Assembly (NCBI GenBank): GCA_905250885.1 | Contig: CAJNOQ010001370.1 | Coordinates: 1 to 32,522 of the forward strand | Reading direction: 5' to 3' | Source of the DNA: Didymodactylos carnosus | Lineage: Eukaryota; Rotifera; Eurotatoria; Philodinida; Philodinidae | DNA length: 32,522 bases | Part shown: piece by piece, positions 23,662-32,522 of the stretch | How the letters are laid out: every line of letters begins with the position of its first letter | Position numbering within the stretch: the stretch's first letter is position 1 | Program-made: the position numbers and the translations under genes | Notes under the pieces: generated by a model | The model's database searches: none | Seen by the model: only the letters and a program-made list of their open reading frames with translations | Told to the model about the DNA's origin: nothing

Positions 23662-23935
23662 CTTTCGATGTTTGATAATAACTGTTCATTGGTGTTAATG
23701 TGGCTGTGCTTTGTTGAGTTTGTATTAATGAATTGAATGAAGCTGTTGAGTATTCTGATAATGATGGTAACATGAGACATGGTCGATTGCACAGATGTTG
23801 TTGAACTGAATTTGTAGATGTTGAAGAGGGTGATGATGAGCAATCAATATGAACATTGGTAATATGTATGTTTTCATTCGTATTTACTGTTGAAGATAAA
23901 TCAGATGCATCCGGACTTTTCGATGCACGAACACA
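23662..23935 (-). CDS. probable alternative 5' coding exon of the RasGAP gene
   Basis: A 274-bp minus-strand segment is open throughout in one frame, starts after an acceptor (TTTAG|TGTGTTCG) and ends at a donor (CGAAAG|GTAAGTC). The protein is Ser/Thr/Asn/Gln-rich, like the gene's other disordered parts. Its donor is in phase 1, the same as the ATG exon 18460-18589, so it can join 14034-14322 in frame, giving Asp at the junction. It cannot splice into the ATG exon: the only nearby acceptor there gives an early stop. A TAG in frame just upstream means translation either enters from an unseen upstream exon or starts at an internal ATG, for example at 23773 (37 codons before the donor). Exon quality is good; gene membership is inferred. 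Confidence 0.62.
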
Positions 23936-24716
23936 CTAAACCGAGAAACAAAACGATAAATAGCTAGAAACAGTTTGAATATGAGAATTGAATAGATGAT
24001 ACAACGTAAAAATAATACTTTTTACCACTTAGTAAAAGTCTCTAAATGATATTAATAATATAATAAATATAAGAGCATTAAAGTAAAATATTACAATTTT
24101 ATTTTTACTCATCGAATAGGACTATATATGCTTATCCAAAAATTATCTAAATCAGACTGAATGTACTTGTTTATATAAAACAATTGTTAACTTTGATTTT
24201 CTATACCGTGCCAATGACAAACACACGTCAGTTTCAATTAGTAAATCAGTCAAGGTTGAACGTCAGATAAAAATGATTAGTTTTTCTCGTTAACAATATA
24301 AAACGGAAACCAAACGAGAGATACTTGTAGTATGGGAGATATCTCTTTAAACAACATATTAAAGTAATCACAATCAATCAAAAAGGAAAAAAAGAGATGA
24401 ACTCTTCGTTTATCTCTTCTCTCTCTTTCTTTTTTGCTCTTCGTTATTGATGATACAAGATCAAATGTAAACAAAAATAAATTTAGTTGGAAATTATTCA
24501 ATAAAACGACCCAAAATTACAATTTAATCTATATCTACACATGTTGATATATCGAATCTAAATGTAAAGGTTAGGTGACTGACACATCATGATTTTTAAG
24601 CTTTTTTTAATCAATTTTAACAAAATATTTTCAGTAAATAATAATTATAACCATATTACAAATGAGACATCATAATAGTATTGTCTACATGATTCAGAAT
24701 GGTTTAGTGTGCAGCG
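23936..24716. other. no gene recognised
   Basis: AT-rich spacer upstream of the alternative exon. The minus-strand ORF 24277-24501 is charged and hydrophobic by turns, without splice context or family features. Any more distal RasGAP exon in this interval was not found. Confidence 0.5.
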
Positions 24717-25650
24717 ACTACTATCCATTTCAGAATTATATGCAGTCTATTGGTTTTTTAATAACTTTTGATAGAAAAGAGCTGAAGACATGCGGTTTAC
24801 AGTTTTGGAAAGAGAAATATTGCGGCTATCCGTTTATGGAATAAGAAAAAGAAAATGACTACCTGCAGGTGATAGACATGATCAAGACATTTTGAGGAAG
24901 GTCCCCATCCGTCTAACCTGATCAAGTCAGCTTGGGAGGGTTTAAAACATTATGTTAGAGAATATAATACAAGATTTAGAATTGCTAATATCCACAATTT
25001 AATTCTTGAATATATATGGCTGCTGTTGTTCCAGAATTATATCAAGGGTATCATCAACATGCCCAAAAAGCCGAAGAAACATTTAAACAAACAGATCATT
25101 ATGTTGAAAATGATATTGAACCAAAGCTAGATGATGAAACGGACGATGAGAGGAAGAGGATTTTGATTAATATTACCATCGTTTATGACAAAAAACGAGA
25201 ATATCCTTGATGGTGATTTCAATAACTAGAAGTTTTGATAGAGCTCTAAAAACATTGCTGAGTTGTTCAGGAAAGTTAAAAATGTGTGTTTTCACTTAAT
25301 TTCGAGATTTCCCAATGTAAAAAATGGGACTTCCGATGGTCTCAGGAAAATGCTTAGTATTCTCGAACGCTGATAGATGGAAATCTAGGACTTGGATAGT
25401 TTTGTGCAGTAGTGTCTGATGGTTTGAACCTATTCATTGTCATTCAACATCCGAAACTTCTTTAGTGGAGGGAGTCTTTCTCAAAATGTCTTGATCAGGT
25501 CTATCACCTGCAGGTAGTCATTTTCTTTTACTTATTTCATAAACGGATAGCCGCAACATCTCTTTTCAAAACTGTGAACCGCAGGTCTTCACTTCCTTTC
25601 TATCAAAAGTTATTAAAAAACCAGTAGACTATTTTGAAATGTATAGTAGT
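24717..25650. mobile_element. foldback element of about 930 bp enclosing a small ORF
   Basis: Arms 24717-24909 and 25469-25650 are inverted copies with roughly 80-85% match by eye. They share a PstI-like CTGCAGG block and the long words AAAATGACTACCTGCAGGTG and CGGCTATCCGTTTATG. The loop of about 560 bp contains a 64-codon plus-strand ORF at 25016-25210. I could not define exact ends or a target duplication. A foldback transposon or an inverted duplication of host sequence are both possible. Confidence 0.75.
25016..25210 (+). CDS. small hypothetical ORF inside foldback loop
   Basis: 64 codons, ATG to TGA. The protein begins MAAVVPELYQGYHQHAQKAE and is strongly acidic in the middle (Asp/Glu-rich, about residues 30-46), then basic and hydrophobic. 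Its composition looks more like real coding sequence than the T-rich chance ORFs nearby. I do not recognise a family. It could be a captured host exon, a transposon remnant or chance. No splice sites obviously extend it. Confidence 0.3.
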   Translation: MAAVVPELYQGYHQHAQKAEETFKQTDHYVENDIEPKLDDETDDERKRILINITIVYDKKREYP

Positions 25651-26507
25651 ACCAATATGTAAGTTAAATCTTGATAGATCGTGTAACATAACACACTTTA
25701 TCTTACATTTAAAATAATTATCTTACACGAAATATCTCCAGCGACGTTCTCGTTTTCATCTCTCAGCTAGAATTTTCTATTTTTGACACCACTATCATCA
25801 ATAAACGATGAGCAGGATAAAGTTTAGATCACCTGGAGACATACGATCTATTTTACGCGACATCCCTTTATTAATGATCAGAAAAAAACCTCTCAATTAA
25901 TTCTAAACAAGTAAAGATTACTCCATATAAACATGGTTAAATTGAGTCCGTGCTTTTTTCTTATTCTTTTATCTATTTAATTGTCCTTGTGCTGTGATTA
26001 TATCTGACAATTAACTAGTTAATATACACTTGTTCTTTATTTCATTTGTTACTGCAAAAAGGTTACACGCATGCAGATACATATATAGTTTCATTCACAT
26101 TCTAAGATTTCTTGAAGCCAGCACCATTTTCATACATATACTCATTGCAACAAAGAAAGTATTTGATAAAAAGTTTAAGGTCACATCATAAATAATTACG
26201 ACCTAATCAAAACGATCGACTGCTGTGTTTTTCCATAATAAATGATGATCAGAAATACAACTGGTAATAGAAGAAAAGAAACCAAATACTTTTAAAGTAA
26301 AATATTTTGAATAAAATATCCTAATACAAAGTATGTAAAGTGTACAAAACAAAAGACTAGTAGACTCGTTATTGAATACATGAAAAACTCTGTGCAACTT
26401 GTTAACAGCCACTACTTCTTTTCAGAGAGTGCCAAAAGAATAGGAACTCGTATTAGAGAGCGATAGGAGAATTAGCTTGAACTACTTTTGGTACGAATTA
26501 CCTTAAA
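25651..26507. other. intergenic, no gene recognised
   Basis: AT-rich DNA. The minus-strand ORF 26203-26412 lacks features. Nothing else is supported. Confidence 0.5.
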
Positions 26508-27122
26508 AGGACGAAACAGAAAATGGCGAAATTCAAACATAAGCTTAAAGAAGTTTACGAGAGGTAAGCCGAATGAGATTTTATATATACAAAGTTTTGT
26601 GGATTTTTTAATTAACAAAGAAAAAGTCATTTGTTTTCGATTAATGTTTTTCAAGTTAACTTAACATTGACAAGATAACAAGCAGATGCCTATGTCCATT
26701 TGGGAATTGGGAGAAAAGGTATCAGCAAGACTACTCATTAGTATTACTCGTAGTTCATGGTTTACGTAGTGGGATATTCTCTTGCCACTCACTATCACGT
26801 ATCGAACTGCTACTCTCCTCAAATGTTGCACAGTTAACTCAAAGCGTGGAAACGGTCAAATATAGACCTCTCATGTTTGAACTAAAAGCCATATTTTTAA
26901 AAAGATTTTTATTAGTCTAGATCAGTTGGAAAATATCCTTTAGGGCAGATTTTCTAAGTTTAATTAATTTTGGCTTAGTAAGCACTAATCGAAAACAAAT
27001 GATTTTTTGTTAATCAGAGAGCCTGCAAAAGTTTGTACATATAAAGTCTTATTCGACTTACCTGTCTGAAACTTCTTTAAACTTATATTGGAATTTCGCC
27101 ATTTTCTCTTTCGTCCTTTCTC
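26508..27122. repeat. inverted repeat pair with exon-like ends
   Basis: Arms of about 26508-26665 and 26960-27122 are diverged inverted copies. Each arm contains ATGGCGAAATTC followed by about ten codons and then a GTAAG donor-like site: MAKFKHKLKEVYER on the plus strand from 26523 and MAKFQYKFKEVSDR on the minus strand from 27103. The arrangement is head to tail facing inward, about 300 bp apart. It may be a duplicated first exon of a lost gene, or a transposon with coding-like ends. No downstream exon was found for either. Confidence 0.65.
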
Positions 27123-30100
27123 AAGCACTATAATTGAAAAGAGTGGTTAACATAAATTGATTGAATAACGTGCCATATCATAGGCCGAACAAAATACTCG
27201 AAAATAAACGAACTATCTTTACCCTAATGTTTTTTACATAAAACAAACAGATGATATAGATCTGAAATGAGTGTGATTCTTTAGCTGTTTCTCAACTTTT
27301 CTTCAACTGAATATATTAATACTTTTGCAAGATCGGATACGCTACTTGCCACATAACTTGAAAATTATTTCATAAAAAGAACCAAATTGCACTTTCTTGT
27401 ACCGGTTTATGTGATGCTGAAATTCTCTCTATCGTTTATGCCTGTTGAAATGTCTGTCATATTCATAAGCTTCGTAAACAACTCTATGTTACCACTTGCT
27501 ATGGAAAAAAAAATTCATGAATAAAACAAAATAAACATTACTGAAAACATATTCATTCAGATCGATGAAAATATTATCCCATGAATAAAATAACTTTTAA
27601 TAAATGCCAAACTATTCTATCTACTGCTATTAAGTAGTTTAACACAGTTTAAACATGCTAAACTATTCACATCTAGTAGTTCAATAATTGAAACAAAAAT
27701 ACAAACAGGCACACACACATACAAATAAAAATATGTAAAAACTTCAAAAAAAAAGAAAGTTTCTTTTCCTTATTCAACATTTTAATACGATCATAACGTG
27801 AATAATAAAAAAGAAAAATACATATACTGTAACTAGCATATATTTATTACTTCTGAATATATCTCGATTCAAGTACTCTTAGTTGAAATTAATTGTCATC
27901 TTCATGAACTCACAATAGCTGGACGTATATCTATTATACTTAGTTTAATTTCTGTTCTTTTCACATATTATTGTTCCTCTGAACATAAATATACTCTCTT
28001 TTGACATATATAGTGCTGACGATAAAACTGAATAATTATTAAACATTCAAGGTGTCTTGAAATGGAACCTTTGCTACATATATCCTCGAAATCTTGAAAT
28101 TTGTTTTTAATCATTTAAAGAATAAAAACGTGCTATCGATTATAAATTTTGTCTTATCGTTTGAAAACATGCTGAGTATCGAATTAAAAATTGTATTCAA
28201 AATCAAATGAATTGTTTCATTTATCAAATCAACGCGTCGCTTACAGTTTTTTCATATTTTATAACTGATCTTGGATTTAGTGAGAGTACATCCAATATAA
28301 CTTGAAGCTTAACAAATCCTTCAAAACTCAATCTCCAACGGAGTTACTTCACGATGTATCGGATGGTTCAGTGAAAACGGGTCGATCAATTTTTGTTTTG
28401 AATTTTTCTCAGTCGTTTTTCATCTGTTTGATTTCATTCATATATTACAAGATGCGTCTTGAAATACTTCTACAAATATCGTATTGAGCGTTTTATTATA
28501 AAAGTGAAAGTGGATGGATATATGAAAAACACTAACGAGATTTGAAATAGTCAACTGTCTAAAGTATTTTTAGCGAATCCAAAACCGCTTTTTCAAACGC
28601 TTACACAGTTACCAAAATACAGTAAAATAAGTTTTCTGATGCTGTCAATGTTGATCTGTCTCATTGTGTATGGTGGATTTCATTCAAGCCTTATGTTATG
28701 ATATAAAGGGTAACCTTATTGAAATTCACTGGATAGCAAGGAAAATTTCATCCATTCACTCAGCATATCGAAAGAAAGAGAGTTGTTGTACTTTTTGCAT
28801 TTGAATTATAAAAGACATCTTATTTTACTATAAAACAAGAAAAAATCCAAATCCAAAAAGTTTGATTTTCTACGAGTTATGCCGATTTGTACGCAATGAT
28901 GCAAATAATTATTTTTCTGGAAGCGAGTAAAAATAAAAAATTCTCATAAAGAATTTCAAAACGTATCTTGTGGTATTTGAATAAAATTAAACGGATGAAA
29001 CGCGGTTGAGAAAAATTGAAAACAAAAAGTGACCCATTTTTACCCGATCATCCGATATATTTGATGTCAAACATAGTAGGATATTTTCACTAGTGATCAA
29101 CACCAAGTGAACGAGAAAAAAAAGCATTTTGTATGACAGCGATACTGTTTTCTGTTCTAAAAATTCCTTTTATTTACGCACTTTCTCTAAATATAGGTTT
29201 TGATTTCCCTTAAACGACTAATAAGAGCAGAATAAATGTAAAATAACAGGAGTAAATATTTTTTTAATGATTAATTGAACTGTCAACATTGTAAACAAAT
29301 ACATCTGAATCTAATCTTTTCAAACATTGAAGCCAATCATCAAAGATATAACTAACAAACGACGATGAAGTAGCTGTTTTTTTTAGATCGGTTTTATTTG
29401 ACATCTTTAATAATTTATCTCCTACATTAATTCACTGTTTATTATTGTCAAAAAAATGTTAGCTTTAAAGTTAGACAACAGAGATACTATTCTTTTCAAA
29501 ATTATAAGGCGCATGACTGCTTTTCGAAAAATTCGAGAGCAATATGTGATCGAGATTTGCAGTTTTCGCCATTTTTTCGCCATTCTATAGTCAAGACTTT
29601 AAAGAATCTTTTCATAACAAAAAAAATATATGAAATCTTTTTTCAAAAACTAATTTTCTATAGGATCTTTGGAAAACTATTTAGTTAGGATAATTGACGA
29701 TAACTAACTACTAGGACGTTTGTTTATAGGCGACCAGAATCAAAACACAAGATGACAATTCCGACTGCATACACTAATATTTATACTTTATAAAAAAATC
29801 GAGAAATAAAAAAAAAGACATAATCATAGATGAATGTTACAATTTAGAAAATCTATTTTAACCAAATTGAACAAAAATGATATTTGGCTTTTAAAGTGTT
29901 TAACAAATCAGTTTTTCAATAAGACAGAAATTATATGTTTCAAATTTTAGATTTATTTCAGAAATTTACTCTATAAAATGCGATTGATTGTTGAACAAAT
30001 ATATTATATATAATGTATCTAAAACGAAATAATAAAAATGTAACCTTTTGTGTTGTGCTTTTGGTTGATGTTCTTTTCCCTTCTTCTTTTTTCAAATAAA

Positions 30101-32039
30101 ACTTTAACTTTTATTATTAGTATATTTTTCTCAGATTCGGTTAAAATAGCGAGAAGAATCAAACTTTTTCTTATGAGTACTTCAGCAATATCTGCACTGT
30201 GTGTTTTTTTCGTGCAAAAAGTCTAATGATTCTCAATTTTACTTAAATACAAGTCATCGGCTGTAGACAAAAGCTTTCAAGACATGAACATTTTCTATAA
30301 ATAATAAACATATTGAATTTTTCCACTTACGTATTCTGTGCTATGAAATATTAATATTTTTGTTTTCGTGTTTAATTCAACATATTTTCGATACCATAGA
30401 TCATCGTCAATACACTCTAATAAAACAAGTAGTCCAGCGTAATATAAGATTTATAATTCTGTTATACTACGAACCTGTTACATCAAACCAACAATAAATA
30501 ATGTTTGGAATGGAAATAGATCTCGACGGTAATTCTTCCTTCATCTAAACGGAAAAACTTAGTTTTACTGCTGAAGACCACTCAATTTATTTCAACTTTT
30601 GTATTTTGAACAAACATGTAAAATATAAATAACTTTTTGTTTATTTCTGTTATTCTCTCTTGTTTTACGTTAAAAATAATACTAGATTGAATCCACATAC
30701 TAATGAACTTGTTGGATTTAAAATCATTGTCTATCTTAAAATTAATTAACAGACGCACTGCTTTTTTGGAAGAAAAATCTAGTAAGTGTGATCGTATGGA
30801 ACTAGTCGTCAAAAAATCAGTGGGGAACTCTTCAAGAGTGGAGTACTCCGTAAAAAGTTGTATCCACTTCGACTTCCCTTCAAGACTTTCAAGAGCCAAG
30901 AAGTCACACGCGTCCAGGCAGCGACGCATCTAGCACTGAATCAAGAATAACTCATGGTCCACTTTATAGAAGATTTTTACTTTAAAAACAAAAGTTAGTT
31001 GACTGGCCTACCCCTTGAGAATTTTCTTACTATGCCAGTGCGGAAAATATATTGTCTTGTGATAGTTGATTTATAACAGAAAAACGAGCTAACAGTAAGA
31101 ACAAAAGACTAGAATACGTACTAGGATTATGTTGTTTACTGCTTCACTCATTCATCTCATTAAAAATCAAATTCAGACCACAATCATGTAAGTAATAATT
31201 TAGTCATTATCATTACATATAAGCGACATGAATTGTTACTGGAAACAATTTACGAAACCAACAAATGTAAAAGCATTTCAAAATGTAAATCTGAAAGAAA
31301 ACACATAGGCTATTATATTAAAAATTATTATATCTTAATCCCGAACAAGCTGTAGCTGCTAATCATTCGCATTCAAACTCAAACTGCAATTGAATTGAAT
31401 TAGCGAAAAGAGAAGTTATCAGATTTCGATCAGTGGACAGACCTCGTCCATTGAGCAGATTGTTTTGTACACAAGTTACAATAAGTTGGGGTATGAGAAG
31501 TACGACCCTTGATCATACTACTGTAATATAGTAAGGTCAAATGTTGATTCAAGTGTGTCAACAGATTCACATTCAGCCAATGGCCTGCTAAATCATCGGT
31601 AGCTATACCCATTACATAACAAAAGTATGTCGAATAAAAAAACGTTGAGCATTCGTAATTTTTTTATATGAGTATTTCTATACAATATGAGTATTTAAAA
31701 TCTTCATATATTATTCATATAATATTTTCTTTATCGTTCAGCTCCCGCTTATTCGCCGTTTGTGGGCAAATAAACTGCAGCAGTATGCGTCGCCGAAGCT
31801 CAGATTCTATGTTAGCTTTACACACCTAAGCAAATATTCCATGGTACGGCGTATACTGGTATTATAACAAAAAGATCATCACATTACTTCGCAGGAGTAA
31901 AGCAGCTCTCAATGATCGTCATCTAACCGTATTTCTGAAAGTGTAGTGACATCTCCAAATATCACTGGTTATCACTACTACATTAGTGTACAATTCTCGG
32001 TTTCACAGAAATTGCACGGTATGTTTTTAATACTCAATT
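27123..32039. other. 4.9-kb stretch without a recognised gene
   Basis: Mostly AT-rich with chance ORFs. Two GC-richer patches stand out. At about 30740-30935 both strands are open (minus-strand product begins MRRCLDACDFLALESLEGKS) and local palindromes such as GGAGTACTCC occur. At about 31740-31990 there is mixed composition but no long frame. A short GC-richer piece also occurs near 28318-28390. None could be assigned to a family; they may be decayed genes or transposons. Confidence 0.45.
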
Positions 32040-32285
32040 TCAAGCTTGTTGTGATTCACTATCATTCTGAAGTAAACTGTCATCAATAGTTCTTTTGCCA
32101 TCAAAATTAATTAATTCATTACTGATTTTTGATAAATCGCTAAATGATATTCTTCCCTGTTGTCTTATAGCACGTGTTACATTATTCATTTCTTCACGAG
32201 TCAACTAAATATATTTTTCCCTATCGTCAAAGAGTCCATTAATTACTGAGATATCTTGTAAATATTTTAAACGATCAATGACATC
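32040..32285 (-). pseudogene. DDRGK1 (UFBP1)-like last exon with in-frame stop
   Basis: A minus-strand exon follows the acceptor TTTGTAG|GATGTC and ends in TGA at 32042-32040. The 82-codon frame resembles the C-terminal winged-helix/PCI-like region of DDRGK1, an ER-membrane adaptor of the UFM1 ligase: DVIDRLKYLQ, then INGLFDDREKYI, a TAG, then [20 protein letters not shown] and [11 protein letters not shown]. The TAG at 32207-32205 falls where relatives carry a Tyr, so one base change explains it. The DDRGK signature reads DDREK. The expected upstream exons are missing: 5' of the short intron the sequence runs straight into a repeat. Most likely a truncated, decayed gene copy. An intact copy elsewhere is expected but cannot be seen here. 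Confidence 0.8.
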
Positions 32286-32348
32286 CTACAAACAAAAACA
32301 CGTATAGTGTAATAAAGATTATTTTGAATGATATTGACTTACATCCCT

Positions 32349-32522
32349 AGTCGAGACTCCTGATTAATCTCCCGCAGGAGTCCTGGAAAAAAGTTCTACA
32401 GGAGTCAGCAGGAGTCCTGTCACGGGATCCCGGCAGGATCCTCTGTGGAGTCATGGAGGATTTTTAAGGGATTCAAGAGGGATTCCTCAAGACTCCCACA
32501 GGAGTTCTATGGGATTCTTAAG
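32349..32522. repeat. GGAGTC/GGATTC-rich repeat at window end
   Basis: Repeated CAGGAGTCCTG, GGGATTC and GACTCC words in both orientations, markedly more GC-rich than the rest of the window. Short palindromes such as AGGATCCT-like and GGGATCCC words occur. It reaches the window edge, so its full extent is unknown. It abuts the DDRGK1 relic. Confidence 0.75.

Noticed and set aside
28302-28487. 61-codon plus-strand ORF
   Set aside because: The first half looks coding-like, but the second half is T-rich chance sequence and no family is recognised.
31430-31612. 60-codon minus-strand ORF
   Set aside because: No similarity I can recognise, no splice context, and no composition shift that supports a gene.

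Overview
The window is AT-rich nuclear DNA from an animal. The genes are split by GT-AG introns, many only about 50-160 bp, with a few of several kilobases, and the spacers are full of small terminal-inverted-repeat elements. The predicted proteins are clearly metazoan: a synaptic-type RasGAP, a TRAF-type zinc-finger protein and a DDRGK1-like fragment. Base composition, intron style and repeat content would fit a bdelloid rotifer such as Rotaria or Adineta. That placement is an impression from style, not something the sequence proves.

Layout. All recognised genes lie on the minus strand. At 283-1414 is a four-exon gene for a 265-residue protein with three XAF1/TRAFD1-like zinc-finger modules. 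From 1415 to 7502 there is no gene. Its central part, 2.48-5.34 kb, holds a cluster of non-autonomous DNA transposons: a 461-bp foldback flanked by TA, a 174-bp element starting GGGCCTGTTTC, a 153-bp hAT-type element with a perfect 8-bp target duplication, and a weaker candidate. From 7503 to 18589 runs a 17-exon gene whose joined reading frame (3888 nt, 1295 residues plus stop) encodes a SynGAP/DAB2IP/RASAL2-family RasGAP with PH-like, C2, RasGAP and C-terminal coiled-coil regions. One of its introns carries an 879-bp piggyBac-type element in a TTAA site. A further open exon at 23662-23935 ends in the same splice phase as the ATG exon at 18460-18589, so the gene probably has alternative 5' ends.

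From 23.9 kb to 32.0 kb no intact gene is visible. This stretch has a 144-bp hAT-type element just 3' of the alternative exon (in transcript terms), a foldback of about 930 bp that encloses a 64-codon ORF, and a pair of inverted, exon-like segments. At 32040-32285 is the last exon of a DDRGK1 (UFBP1) homologue with an in-frame TAG. The expected upstream exons are not there: the sequence runs into a GGAGTC/GGATTC-rich repeat that continues to the window end. This looks like a decayed copy.

The genes do not form an operon or pathway. Their products would act separately: Ras inactivation at membranes (RasGAP), zinc-finger-mediated signalling regulation (TRAF-type protein), and the UFMylation pathway (DDRGK1 relic). 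I found no CRISPR array, rRNA operon or intact tRNA.
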